Source of the DNA: Mangrovactinospora gilvigrisea
GTDB taxonomy: Bacteria; Actinomycetota; Actinomycetes; Streptomycetales; Streptomycetaceae
Reading direction: 5' to 3'
DNA: 64,000 bases
Assembly: GCF_001879105.1 (NCBI RefSeq)
Contig: NZ_MLCF01000007.1
Location: 1-64,000, forward strand
Part shown: one piece after another, positions 45,121 to 56,132 of the stretch
Layout of the letters: every line of letters starts with the position of its first letter
Numbering within the stretch: the first letter of the stretch is position 1
The notes under the pieces: model-generated
The model's database searches: none
What the model saw: the letters and a program-made list of their open reading frames with translations, nothing else
What the model was told of the DNA's origin: nothing
Program-made: the position numbers and the translations under genes

Positions 45121-45633
45121 TCACCCCCGCCCGGGCGCCTCGCCGCCGGCCGCCGCCTCCGGGGTGTCGGTGATCAGGTGGGAGAGGACCACGCTGCTCA
45201 CCGTCTTGCGGACGAACGGCTCGGTGCGGATCCGCTCCAGCACCTCCTCGAAGTGGTCGATGTCCGCCGCGCGGACGTGCAGCAGGGCGTCGGCGCCGCC
45301 GGTGACGGTCATCGCGGCGACCACCTCCGGGTAGTGGCTCACCACCTCGGCGAGGCGCCGCGGCGGGGCGGCGCCGTCGCAGTAGACCTCGACGTACGCC
45401 TCGGTGCGCCAACCCAGCGCGGCGGGGCGGACCGTGGCGGTGAAGCCGGTGATCACGTCCTGCGCGCGCAGCCGGTCCACCCGCCGCTTCACGGCGGGCG
45501 CGGAGAGCCCGATGGCGGCGCCGATCTCGGCGAAGCTGCTGCGGGCGTCCGCGATCAGCGCGGTGACGATCTTTCGGTCCAGCTCGTCCTGGAGGCGGCC
45601 GCGCGGGGCCGGCCGGGGTGCGGGTGCTGCCAT
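45121..45633 (-). CDS. Lrp/AsnC-family transcriptional regulator
   Basis: The 170-residue protein starts at ATG 45633. The helix-turn-helix is DELDRKIVTALIADARSSFA with EIGAAIGLSAPAVKRRVDRL. The RAM effector domain follows (VYCDGAAPPRRLAEVVSHYP, VTGGADALLHVRAADIDHFE). It probably senses an amino acid and, given the neighbours, may control ddaH-rocD in response to arginine or ornithine (inference from context). Confidence 0.92.
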   Translation of the reverse strand: MAAPAPRPAPRGRLQDELDRKIVTALIADARSSFAEIGAAIGLSAPAVKRRVDRLRAQDVITGFTATVRPAALGWRTEAYVEVYCDGAAPPRRLAEVVSHYPEVVAAMTVTGGADALLHVRAADIDHFEEVLERIRTEPFVRKTVSSVVLSHLITDTPEAAAGGEAPGRG

Positions 45634-45716
45634 GGGGACGAGTGTGCAGCACGGCGGGCTGTCGGCGGCGGAAGGTAGGTTCTGACCATCGCGAACGACC
45701 TGGGGAGGACGGACAG

Positions 45717-48700
45717 ATGGCCGACGAGGACAGCTGGGAGCTGCCCGCCGCGTGGCGGCGGTATCTGCACCCGCGGCGCGGCGGCGCGCCGTGCCCGACG
45801 GCGGCGCCCGCCGAGGCCGCGCTGAAGACGGCGGCGGAGCAGCTGGAGGGGTGGCCCGAGCTGCTGCGGATGGCGCTGGAGGATCCCGACAGCGAGCCGC
45901 GCGCCCTCGAGGCGGCCCGCGCCCACCGCGGCGGCGCGCCCGATCCGCTCGGCGCGGCGACGCTCGCCGCGGGCGCCTCCGCCTACGACTCGGACATGGC
46001 CGGGGTGGCGGACGCCTGGGCGTTCCGGAACGGCCTGGTCTTCGCCGCGCGCGCCGCGGTGGAGATGGTCGCGCTGTCGGTCACCGAGGTGTGGAACATG
46101 GCCGCCCAGCGCTCCGACCGCCGGATCGTCGGCCACACCGTGCCGGTCGGCGAGGAGGTCCAGCTGGACGTGCGGACGCGCGCCGCCGTCCGGGTGCGGG
46201 CGCTGCTCGCCGCGGTCGCGGACGACGCCGAGTACGCGGCCGTCGTCGAGGCGCTGGCCCCGATGCGGGAGATCTCCCCGCGCGCCGCCGTCGCCGTCGC
46301 CTATCTGCTCCCCACCGAGCAGGCCTGGGTGGACGAGGCGATCGCCGCCGCGGGCGCGCTCGCCGCCGGCGCGGGGCCGCTGCGCACCCTGCTGCTCTGC
46401 TCGGTGACGACCCGTGAGCAGCTGGCCGCGCTCGGCGGCGGCACCACGATCGGGTACGCCTATCGCGGCCTGCCTCTCTACACCACCCTCGCCGAAGGCC
46501 TCGGCGCCGCCGCGGCCCCGCTGGTCGGCAAGCGCCTCACCGAGCCGTACCTCGACGCGGACCAGGCCCAGACGGCCCTGAAGGTGCTGGTCCGGCTCCC
46601 GGGCGACGAGGCGTTCGCGCTGGTCATGTCCGGGCTGGAGGGCTCGCTGAGCAAGCGCTTCACCGCCGCGGCCGGCGAGGCGGCCGGCCGCTTCCCGGTG
46701 CGCGCCACCCGGATGCTGGCCGAGGCCGCCGCCAAGGGCTCGCGCCCCGCCGAGGGCCTGCTCGCCCAGCACGTCCGCGCGCACTCCGAGGCGGCGTCGA
46801 GCGCGCTGCCCCAACTCCCGCCGGAGGCCGCCGCGCTGGTCGAGTCGCTGCTGGCGCTCGGCGTCCGGATACCCGAGGCCGCGGCGGACGCCGTGCCGGC
46901 GGTGCTCACCGCGCCGCCGTGGGCGAAGAAGCGCGGCCGGGCCGCCGCGTCCGCCGCTCCCCCGGTCGCCGAGGGGCTCGCCGCGCCCGAGGGCGTCACC
47001 GAGGTGTGGGCGGCCGGCGAGCGCGAGGAGTGGGCCGCGGCAGACGCGTGGGTGATGCGCTCCCACTGGGTGCCGGGCAGCTGGGAGGCCCGCGCCCGGC
47101 TGTTCGCCGCAACCCCCGAGAAGCTCCGGGAGACGGGCGCCGCCGCCTCGTTCCTGCAGGGGCCGGAGGAGCTGTTCCGCCCGCTGGTCGGCGGCTGGGA
47201 TCCGCAGGAGCACTTCCTCGCGCCCGGCATGGTCCGCCCGGTCGCCGCCCGCTACGGCACCGCCGCGCTGCCCGCGCTGCTGCGGATCGCCGCCGGCCGC
47301 CCCAATCGGTTCGGCGAGGTGCTGCTGCCCTTCGCCGACGCCGCCACCGCCCGGCTGATCGCCTCCTGGGCGGGCCGGTCCACCGCCGCCGGGCGGATCG
47401 CCGCCGCCTGGCTGGAGCGGCACGCCGCGCATGCCGCGCCGCTGCTGCTGCCGGACGCGGCCGGCCGGCCGGGCCCCGCGCGGAAGGCCGCCGAGCGGAT
47501 GCTGCGGAGCCTCGCCGAGGCGCACGGCCCGGAGCCGGTGCGCACGGCCGCCGCCGCGTACGGCCCGCAGGCGGAGGCGGCGATCGCCCCGCTGCTGGCG
47601 GCCGATCCGCTGATCACCGCGCTGCCCGACCGGATGCCGAAGCTCCCCGCCTGGGTCGATCCGGTGTCCCTGCCGCAGATCCGGGTGCGGGCCGGCGGTG
47701 CGCTGCCGGACGAGGCCGTGCGCCATCTGGCCACCATGCTCGCCGTCTCCGAGCCGGGCCGCCCCTACCCGGCGATCGCCGAGGTCCGCGAGGCGTGCGA
47801 GCCGGCCTCGCTGGCCGCGTTCGGCTGGGCGCTGCTGGAGAGCTGGCGGACGGCCGGCATGCCCGCCAAGGAGTCCTGGACGCTCGCGGCGCTCGGCGTC
47901 CTCGGCGACGACGACACCGCCCGCCGGCTCGCCCCGCTGATCCGCGCCTGGCCGGGCGAGAGCGCCCACCACCGGGCCGTCCAGGGCCTGGACGTGCTCG
48001 CCGCGATCGGCAGCGACGCGGCGCTGACCCAGCTTCAGTCGATCGCCGAGCGGGTGAAGTTCCGGGCGCTGAAGGAGCGGGCCGCGCAGAAGATCTCCGC
48101 GGTCGCCGAGGCGCGCGGGCTCTCCCCCGAGCAGCTCGCCGACCGGCTCGTCCCCGACCTCGGGCTGGACGCCTCCGGCGGCCTCGTCCTCGACTACGGG
48201 CCGCGCCGCTTCACCGTCGGCTTCGACGAGCAGCTGCGCCCGGTGGTGCGCGACGAGGCGGGGAAGGCACGGGCGTCGCTGCCGGCCGTCGCCAAGAAGG
48301 ACGACGCCGAGCTGGCGGAGGCGGCCCGGGCCCGCTTCAAGGCGCTCCGCGCCGACGTCCGCACGCTGGCCGGGGACGGCATCCGCCGGCTGGAGGCGGC
48401 GATGGTCTCCGGGCGGACGTGGACGGCGCAGGAGTTCCGCGCCCATCTGATGGAGCATCCGCTGATGGCCCATCTGGCCCGGCGGTTGGTCTGGCAGGTG
48501 GACGGCGCGGAGGTCCGGGTCGCCGAGGACCGCACCCTCGCCGACGTCCAGGACGCGCCGGTCGCGCTCCCGCCGGACGCGGTCGTCCGGCTGCCGCACC
48601 CCCTGCGCCTGGAGGAGGCGGGCACGCTGGCCGCCTGGTCGGAGCTGTTCGCCGACTACGAGCTGCTGCAGCCCTTCCCGCAGCTGGGGCGGGCGGTGCA

Positions 48701-49064
48701 CCGGCTGACGGAGCAGGAGCGCGGCGGCCATCTGCTGCCCCGCTACGACGGCGTCGCGGTGCAGACCGTCCGCCTGATCAGGCTGGACCGGCGCGGCTGG
48801 GTGCGCGGCGACCCGTCCGACAACGGCGTCGCCCGCTGGACGTCCAAGAAGCTCGCCGACCACCGCTACCTGGTGCTGGAGCCGGACGACGGCATCCCGA
48901 TCGGGATGCCCGAGGCGATCCCCGACCAGCACGTCGAGCGGATCTGGCTGAGCCCCTCCCCCGACGACTACTGGCGAAGCGACGCCCACCCGCTGAAGCT
49001 GGGCGACATCGACCCGGTCGCGATGAGCGAGGCCCTGGCCGACCTGGCCGCAGCGCTCGACTGA
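45717..49064 (+). CDS. DUF4132 domain protein (1115 aa)
   Basis: The protein starts at ATG 45717 with GGGGAGG upstream. It is a large, Ala-rich, helical cytoplasmic protein with HEAT-like repetitive segments over residues 100-850 and a C-terminal DUF4132 domain (GLVLDYGPRRFTVGFDEQLR; FRAHLMEHPLMAHLARRLVW; FADYELLQPFPQLGRAVHRL; YLVLEPDDGIPIG). Relatives include MolR-type proteins once linked to molybdate regulation; real function is unknown. Its last 19 nt of the AGCGAGGCC type are partly duplicated 147 nt downstream. Confidence 0.85.
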   Translation: MADEDSWELPAAWRRYLHPRRGGAPCPTAAPAEAALKTAAEQLEGWPELLRMALEDPDSEPRALEAARAHRGGAPDPLGAATLAAGASAYDSDMAGVADAWAFRNGLVFAARAAVEMVALSVTEVWNMAAQRSDRRIVGHTVPVGEEVQLDVRTRAAVRVRALLAAVADDAEYAAVVEALAPMREISPRAAVAVAYLLPTEQAWVDEAIAAAGALAAGAGPLRTLLLCSVTTREQLAALGGGTTIGYAYRGLPLYTTLAEGLGAAAAPLVGKRLTEPYLDADQAQTALKVLVRLPGDEAFALVMSGLEGSLSKRFTAAAGEAAGRFPVRATRMLAEAAAKGSRPAEGLLAQHVRAHSEAASSALPQLPPEAAALVESLLALGVRIPEAAADAVPAVLTAPPWAKKRGRAAASAAPPVAEGLAAPEGVTEVWAAGEREEWAAADAWVMRSHWVPGSWEARARLFAATPEKLRETGAAASFLQGPEELFRPLVGGWDPQEHFLAPGMVRPVAARYGTAALPALLRIAAGRPNRFGEVLLPFADAATARLIASWAGRSTAAGRIAAAWLERHAAHAAPLLLPDAAGRPGPARKAAERMLRSLAEAHGPEPVRTAAAAYGPQAEAAIAPLLAADPLITALPDRMPKLPAWVDPVSLPQIRVRAGGALPDEAVRHLATMLAVSEPGRPYPAIAEVREACEPASLAAFGWALLESWRTAGMPAKESWTLAALGVLGDDDTARRLAPLIRAWPGESAHHRAVQGLDVLAAIGSDAALTQLQSIAERVKFRALKERAAQKISAVAEARGLSPEQLADRLVPDLGLDASGGLVLDYGPRRFTVGFDEQLRPVVRDEAGKARASLPAVAKKDDAELAEAARARFKALRADVRTLAGDGIRRLEAAMVSGRTWTAQEFRAHLMEHPLMAHLARRLVWQVDGAEVRVAEDRTLADVQDAPVALPPDAVVRLPHPLRLEEAGTLAAWSELFADYELLQPFPQLGRAVHRLTEQERGGHLLPRYDGVAVQTVRLIRLDRRGWVRGDPSDNGVARWTSKKLADHRYLVLEPDDGIPIGMPEAIPDQHVERIWLSPSPDDYWRSDAHPLKLGDIDPVAMSEALADLAAALD

Positions 49065-49255
49065 CGGGGACAGCGGCCCCGCCAGGGGCGCGGGGAACTG
49101 CGCGAACGAGCACCACGGCGCGCAGGCGGAAAGCGAACCCGTCGCCCGAAGCCGGGCGACGCGGTCGCGTCAAGCGAGGCCCTGGCCGACCAGGCCGCGG
49201 CCCCGCCAGGGGCGCGGGGAACTGCGCGAACGAGCACCACGGCGCGCAGGCCGGA
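49026..49255 (+). repeat. Imperfect tandem duplication carrying a streptomycete interspersed repeat
   Basis: A block of about 58 bp containing caggggcgcggggaactgcg occurs at 49074-49131 and again at 49198-49255 (offset 124). The second copy is preceded by agcgaggccctggccgacc (49173-49191), a copy of the 3' end of the DUF4132 gene (49026-49044). The core sequence is, from my knowledge, a widespread intergenic element in Streptomyces genomes, usually near gene 3' ends. No reading frame of its own is convincing; the 235-nt gap holds nothing else I can name. Confidence 0.75.
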
Positions 49256-49299
49256 AACGGACCCCGCGTCCCGCGGCGCCCACCCGCGCCCCGCTGCGC

Positions 49300-49923
49300 C
49301 TACGCGCCCAGCGCCGCGCAGAACTCCCGGGCCCGGCGGGTGATCTCCGGCCAGTCGCCGTCCGCGACGGCCTGCGGGGGCACCACGTCGGTGCCCGCGG
49401 AGACCGCCAGCGCGCCGTTGCCCAGGAACTCCGCCGCGTTGGAGGCGTTGACGCCGCCGCTCGGGACGAGCTTCACCTCGGGCAGCGGCCCGCGCAGGTC
49501 CTTGAGGTAGCGGGGGCCGAGCGAGTGCGCGGGGAAGATCTTCACCGCGGCGGCGCCCAGGTCCAGGGCGGTCAGCACCTCGCTGGGGGTGAACGCGCCC
49601 ATCACCACCGGCACGCCGCGCTCCCGCGCCACCGCGGCGACGTCCGGGCGCAGGCCCGGAGTGACGAGGAACTCCGCCCCGGCCTCGATCGCCGCCTCGG
49701 CGTCGGCCGCGTTCAGGACGGTGCCGGCGCCCAGGTGGACGCCGGCCACGGCGGACGCGCGGCGCAGGTGGTCCGTCAGGTCCGGCGTGGTGTAGGTGAG
49801 TTCGACGGTGCGGATCCCGCCCGCGGCGAGCGCCTCGGCGAGCTTGGCGGCGTCGGGGATGCGGGGCGCGCGGACGACCACCAGGACGCGGTCGCGGGCG
49901 AGGTCGTCGAGGACGGTGCTCAT
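49300..49923 (-). CDS. eda: KDPG / 4-hydroxy-2-oxoglutarate aldolase
   Basis: The 207-residue class I aldolase starts at ATG 49923. It splits 2-keto-3-deoxy-6-phosphogluconate into pyruvate and glyceraldehyde 3-phosphate. Catalytic Glu is in GIRTVELTYTTP, the Schiff-base Lys in AAVKIFPAHSLGPRYLKDL, and the phosphate site in VPSGGVNASNAAEFL. It is 41 nt after the PLP enzyme gene and opposite the KDG kinase, giving a full KDG-to-pyruvate route. Confidence 0.95.
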   Translation of the reverse strand: MSTVLDDLARDRVLVVVRAPRIPDAAKLAEALAAGGIRTVELTYTTPDLTDHLRRASAVAGVHLGAGTVLNAADAEAAIEAGAEFLVTPGLRPDVAAVARERGVPVVMGAFTPSEVLTALDLGAAAVKIFPAHSLGPRYLKDLRGPLPEVKLVPSGGVNASNAAEFLGNGALAVSAGTDVVPPQAVADGDWPEITRRAREFCAALGA

Positions 49924-49964
49924 CGGGGGTGCTGCTCCTTGCTCGTTCGGTGCGCTCGGCACGC

Positions 49965-51242
49965 TTAGAACACTGTGCGGATCAGGTCGACCACGGTCGG
50001 GTCGTCGGCGTCGGCGTCATCCACCACCGGGATGAGCGTCCACTTGTCGAAGGCCGTGCAGGGGTGGGAGAGGCCGAGGCGGACGAGGTCGCCCTCCCGG
50101 ACGCCGGGCGCGTCGCGCAGGAACGCGTGCTGGTCGTTGACGGCCGAGACGGACGCGCCGTCCAACCGCCCCCCGCCGCGCACCAGCTGCGGCTCGGGCA
50201 GGCCCTCGTCGTACGGGAAGTCCCGCTTGCCGCCGTCCAGCAGCGCGAGCGCGTCCTCCGGCCGCGACACCACCCGCGCCCAGCCGTGCATCGCGGCGCG
50301 GAACCGCTCCCCCGCGGCGCCGCCGCCCCTCACCAGCGGGGAGATGCCCCGGTAGAAGCCGTCGTCGTGGACCAGGTACGCGCCCGAGCGCAGGACCACC
50401 CGCGCGCCCGCCCGTGCCAGCGGGCCGAGCACCTCGGCGACCTGGTCGAAGTAGGCGCTGCCGCCCGCGGTGACGATCGGGGCGTCCACCTCGTACCGCG
50501 CCTCCAGCCGCCCGTGCAGGGCGGCGATCGCCCGCAGGTACCCGTCCACGGCCGCGAGCCCGGCCGCGCCCGCGTCGTGCGCCAGCGCGCCCTCGTAGCC
50601 GCCGACGCCGGCCAGCCGCAGCGTCCCCGCCGCGCGCACCGCCTCGGCGACGGCGAGCGCCGTCGCCCCGTCCCGCGCGCCGGTGCGGCCGCCCGCGCCG
50701 CCCAGCTCCACGATCACGTCCACCGGCCGCCGGGCGCCCGCCGCGCGCAGCGCGGCGTCCATCAGCTCCACCGAGCGGACCGAGTCCACCCAGGAGGCGA
50801 ACGCGAACTCCGGGTCCCCGTCCAGCTGCTCGGCGAGCCAGGCGAGCCCCGCCGGGTCCAGCAGCGTGTTGGCGAGCATCACCCGCGAGGTGCGGAAGGC
50901 CCGCGCCACCCGCAGCTGCGGCAGGTTGGCGACGGTGATGCCCCAGGCGCCGGCGTCCAGCTGACGCTGCCACAGCCGCGGCGCCATCGTAGTCTTGCCG
51001 TGCGGGGCGAGCAGCAGCCCGCGCTCCGCCGTCCAGCGGGCCATCAGGTCGAGGTTGTGGGCCAGCGCGCCCTCGTCGAGGGTGAGCAGCGGAGTGCCGA
51101 AGGACGACAGCCGGGGGCGCTCGGCCAGGAACTCCTCCACCGTGCGCCCGTGCGCGGACGCGGGGATCGCCTTGAACCGGAAGTCCAGCCACTCCTCCCG
51201 GAGCGCCGCCACCGCGGTCCCGTCGATGCCGCCGGAATCCAT
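49965..51242 (-). CDS. Fold-III PLP enzyme, D-serine dehydratase / D-amino-acid deaminase-like
   Basis: The 425-residue protein (ATG 51242; GTG 51254 possible) has an alanine-racemase-like barrel with PLP-Lys in LLLAPHGKTTMAP, and a C-terminal beta domain ending with the metal-type pair His-x-Cys in GLSHPCTAFDKWTLIP, as in zinc-dependent D-serine dehydratases. It should remove water and ammonia from a beta-hydroxy D-amino acid. Neighbours eda, kdgK and ridA suggest the product is a 2-keto-3-deoxy acid and that the enamine intermediate is handled by RidA (inference). Confidence 0.85.
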   Translation of the reverse strand: MDSGGIDGTAVAALREEWLDFRFKAIPASAHGRTVEEFLAERPRLSSFGTPLLTLDEGALAHNLDLMARWTAERGLLLAPHGKTTMAPRLWQRQLDAGAWGITVANLPQLRVARAFRTSRVMLANTLLDPAGLAWLAEQLDGDPEFAFASWVDSVRSVELMDAALRAAGARRPVDVIVELGGAGGRTGARDGATALAVAEAVRAAGTLRLAGVGGYEGALAHDAGAAGLAAVDGYLRAIAALHGRLEARYEVDAPIVTAGGSAYFDQVAEVLGPLARAGARVVLRSGAYLVHDDGFYRGISPLVRGGGAAGERFRAAMHGWARVVSRPEDALALLDGGKRDFPYDEGLPEPQLVRGGGRLDGASVSAVNDQHAFLRDAPGVREGDLVRLGLSHPCTAFDKWTLIPVVDDADADDPTVVDLIRTVF

Positions 51243-51272
51243 CCGCCCAGCCACCCCTCTCCGACCTGCCTC

Positions 51273-51323
51273 GTTGCATTCTGCGCAACCACCATTGCAG
51301 CAACTGCTACAGCGGTTGTAGCA
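51273..51323. promoter_or_regulatory. Repeat-rich divergent operator region (probable IclR target)
   Basis: gttgc (51273-51277) and gcaac (51285-51289) form one inverted repeat. tgctaca (51305-51311) and tgtagca (51317-51323) form a second with perfect 7-bp arms and 5-nt spacing. Further ttgca/gcaac half sites lie between. The region serves the divergent PLP-enzyme and kinase genes; the IclR regulator is encoded in the same cluster. Confidence 0.6.
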
Positions 51324-51367
51324 TCGCCGCCGCAGCACGGTCAACGCACGAACGGACGGTCCCGACG

Positions 51368-52417
51368 ATGAGCAGCGACACCTCCGCCCCCACCGCGCCC
51401 CGCGCGGTCTGCGTCGGCGAGACGATGGCCGTCCTGGTCCCCGAGACCCCGGGCCCGCTGGAGCACTCCGCCTCCTTCCGCCGGATGTTCGGCGGCGCCG
51501 AGTCCAACGTGGCCCGCGGGCTCGCCGCGCTGGGCGTGCCCGCCGCCTGGCTGAGCCGGGTCGGCGACGACGGCTTCGGCCGGCACATCACCGCCGAGCT
51601 CGCCGCCGCCGGCGTCGACACCTCCGCGGTCGCGATCGACGAGGCCCGCCCCACCGGCCTCTACATCAAGGAGACCGCGGCCGGCGGCGCCAGCCGGATG
51701 CACTACTACCGCAGCAGCTCCGCCGCCTCCGCCCTCTCCCCCGCCGACCTCGACACCCCGGCCGCCGCCGCGCTGCTCGCCGGCGCCGGGCTCGTCCATG
51801 TCTCGGGCATCACCGCCGCGCTCTCCGACAGCGCCCACGCCCTCGTCCGCCACCTGCTGGAACGTCCGCGCCCCGCCGGGCAGATCGTCAGCTTCGACCT
51901 CAACTGGCGCCCCGCGCTGTGGCGCTCGCGCGGCGGCCCGTCCGCGGCCGCCGAGGCGCTGCGCCCCCTGCTGGACGCCGCCGACGTGGTGCTGCTCGGC
52001 GCCGACGAGGCCGAGACGGTCTTCGGCACCGGCGACGCGGCCGAGCTGCGCCGCCTGCTGCCCGGCCCCCGCACGGTGGTCGTCAAGGACGAGTCCAACG
52101 CCGCCCACGCCCTCGACCGGGACGGCACCGCCACCACCGAACCGGCGCTGCGCGTCGAGGTGGTGGAGCCGGTCGGCGCCGGCGACGCCTTCGCCGCCGG
52201 CTACCTCGCCGGCACCCTGCGCGGGCTGCCGCAGGCCGAGCGGCTGCGCCTGGGCCACCTCACCGCCGCGGCCACCCTGGTCGTCCCGGAGGACGCCGGC
52301 ACGCCCTTCCCCGCGGACGCCACCGCCGAGCTGCTCGCCGCCCCGCCCGAGGTGTGGCGCGCCACCACCGTCACCACCGCCGGGCCGGCTCCGACCACTC
52401 AGAGGACGGCGACGTGA
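51368..52417 (+). CDS. kdgK: 2-dehydro-3-deoxygluconokinase (PfkB family)
   Basis: The 349-residue protein starts at ATG 51368. PfkB features: the N-terminal GETMAVLVPETPGPL, MFGGAESNVARGLAALGVPA (substrate-binding Gly motif), VSFDLNWRPALW, and the catalytic anion-hole motif EPVGAGDAFAAGYLAG. It phosphorylates KDG to KDPG. The stop overlaps the IclR start by GTGA. Sugar specificity is inferred from the eda partner. Confidence 0.9.
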   Translation: MSSDTSAPTAPRAVCVGETMAVLVPETPGPLEHSASFRRMFGGAESNVARGLAALGVPAAWLSRVGDDGFGRHITAELAAAGVDTSAVAIDEARPTGLYIKETAAGGASRMHYYRSSSAASALSPADLDTPAAAALLAGAGLVHVSGITAALSDSAHALVRHLLERPRPAGQIVSFDLNWRPALWRSRGGPSAAAEALRPLLDAADVVLLGADEAETVFGTGDAAELRRLLPGPRTVVVKDESNAAHALDRDGTATTEPALRVEVVEPVGAGDAFAAGYLAGTLRGLPQAERLRLGHLTAAATLVVPEDAGTPFPADATAELLAAPPEVWRATTVTTAGPAPTTQRTAT

Positions 52418-53154
52418 GCCAGAGCGTCGGGCGGGCGCTGGAGCTGCTGATCCGGCTCGGCGAGGGCCCCGGCACCCTGGACGGCCTCGCCGCCGGGCTG
52501 GACGTCCACAAGACCACCGTGCTGCGGCTGCTGCGCACCCTGGAGGAGCAGCGCTTCGTCTACCGCGACCAGCAGCACCGCTACCACCTGGGCTCGCGCT
52601 CCTTCGAGTTGGCCGGGGCGGCGCTGGAGCAGCGCGAGATCCGGGCCACCGCGGCGCCGTTCCTGGCCCGGCTGGGCGAGGCCACCGGGCAGACCGTCCA
52701 CCTGGGCGTGCGGGAGGGCGGCGAGGTGGTCTACCTCGACAAGTACGACGCCCGCACCCCGATCCGGATGTACTCGCGGATCGGGCGGCCGATGCCGCAG
52801 CACTGCACGGCGATCGGCAAGGTGCTGCTTGCGGACCTGCCGGAGAAGGAGCGGCGGGCCGCCGCCGAGGCGCTGGACTACCGGCGGTTCACCGAGCACA
52901 CCGTCACCGGGCCGGCCGCCTTCCTCGCCGAGTTGGAGCGCACTGCCCGGCGCGGCTGGGGGCTCGACGACGGCGAGCACGAGACGTTCATGACCTGCAT
53001 CGGCGCCCCCGTGCGGGACGCCACCGGCGCGGTGGCCGCGGCGGTGTCGCTCTCGGTTCCGGACGTGGTGCTGGGGCGCGAGGATGTGCTGGCGCTGCTG
53101 CCGCAGCTGCTGGAGACGGCCGGGGAGATCTCCCGCGCGGCCGGCTACCGATAG
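52414..53154 (+). CDS. IclR-family transcriptional regulator
   Basis: The 246-residue protein starts at GTG 52414, overlapping kdgK. The winged helix is SVGRALELLIRLGEGPGTLD with AAGLDVHKTTVLRLLRTLEE. The effector domain follows (YLDKYDARTPIRMYSRIGRP, PQHCTAIGKVLLADL, APVRDATGAVAAAVSLSVPD). It probably represses the divergent cluster and is released by KDG or a related acid. Confidence 0.93.
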   Translation: MSQSVGRALELLIRLGEGPGTLDGLAAGLDVHKTTVLRLLRTLEEQRFVYRDQQHRYHLGSRSFELAGAALEQREIRATAAPFLARLGEATGQTVHLGVREGGEVVYLDKYDARTPIRMYSRIGRPMPQHCTAIGKVLLADLPEKERRAAAEALDYRRFTEHTVTGPAAFLAELERTARRGWGLDDGEHETFMTCIGAPVRDATGAVAAAVSLSVPDVVLGREDVLALLPQLLETAGEISRAAGYR

Positions 53155-53167
53155 GAGAGGGTTGCTC

Positions 53168-53575
53168 ATGTCGAAGAAGACCGAGATCCGCACGGACGGC
53201 GCGCCGACCCCGGCCCCGATCTTCTCCCAGGGGGTGCGGAAGGGCCCGATGCTCCAGGTCTCCGGCCAGGGCCCGCAGGACCCGAAGACCGGCGAGTACC
53301 TCCACGAGGGCGACGTGAAGGCGCAGACGCGGCGGACGCTGGAGAACGTCCGGGCCGTGCTGGAGGCGGGCGGCGCGGGCGTGGAGGACGTGCTGATGTT
53401 CCGCGTCTACCTGACCGAGCGCGGCGACTTCGCCGCGATGAACGAGGTGTACGGGGAGTTCGTGCGGGAGCACTGCCCGAGCGGGGTGTTCCCGGGGCGG
53501 ACGACCGTGTTCGTCACCCTCCCGCAGGCGCCGATGCTGGTGGAGATCGACGCGCTGGCCTGCGTCTCCGAGTAG
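53168..53575 (+). CDS. ridA: RidA family enamine/imine deaminase
   Basis: The 135-residue protein starts at ATG 53168 after AGGAGAGG. The chorismate-mutase-like trimer fold has APIFSQGVRKGPMLQVSGQG, QTRRTLENVRAVLEAGGAGV, and the C-terminal TTVFVTLPQAPMLVEIDALA. The usual catalytic Arg near the end (R-x-x-V) is present as GRTTVFV. It hydrolyses reactive 2-aminoacrylate-like enamines made by PLP dehydratases, which fits the dehydratase in this cluster. Confidence 0.9.
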   Translation: MSKKTEIRTDGAPTPAPIFSQGVRKGPMLQVSGQGPQDPKTGEYLHEGDVKAQTRRTLENVRAVLEAGGAGVEDVLMFRVYLTERGDFAAMNEVYGEFVREHCPSGVFPGRTTVFVTLPQAPMLVEIDALACVSE

Positions 53576-53584
53576 CGCCGCCGC

Positions 53585-53642
53585 CCGGCGCCCCGGCGAC
53601 CCGCCCGGACGGCTTCGCCGTCCGCGGGTGCCGGGGCGCCGG
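53585..53642. terminator. Bidirectional nested hairpin terminator
   Basis: The outer arms ccggcgccccggc (53585-53597) and gccggggcgccgg (53630-53642) pair over 13 bp, and an inner ggacggc-ttc-gccgtcc hairpin sits in the loop. It separates the convergent ridA and relA genes. Confidence 0.85.
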
Positions 53643-53646
53643 TGTG

Positions 53647-56073
<2,427 letters not shown>

Positions 56074-56132
56074 AGGATCTCCTCGAACGGGCAGGGATCT
56101 CCCATGGTATCGACCGCCCGCGCCCCGCGAGG

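Noticed and set aside
45555-48989. A long minus-strand open frame opposite the DUF4132 gene
   Set aside because: Same GC-driven antisense artefact: Arg/Gly/Gln-rich translation without domain features, while the plus-strand frame has a ribosome site and family motifs.
49074-49255. Repeat block considered as an insertion sequence or attachment site
   Set aside because: There is no transposase or integrase, no terminal inverted repeats and no tRNA; it fits a small interspersed element instead.
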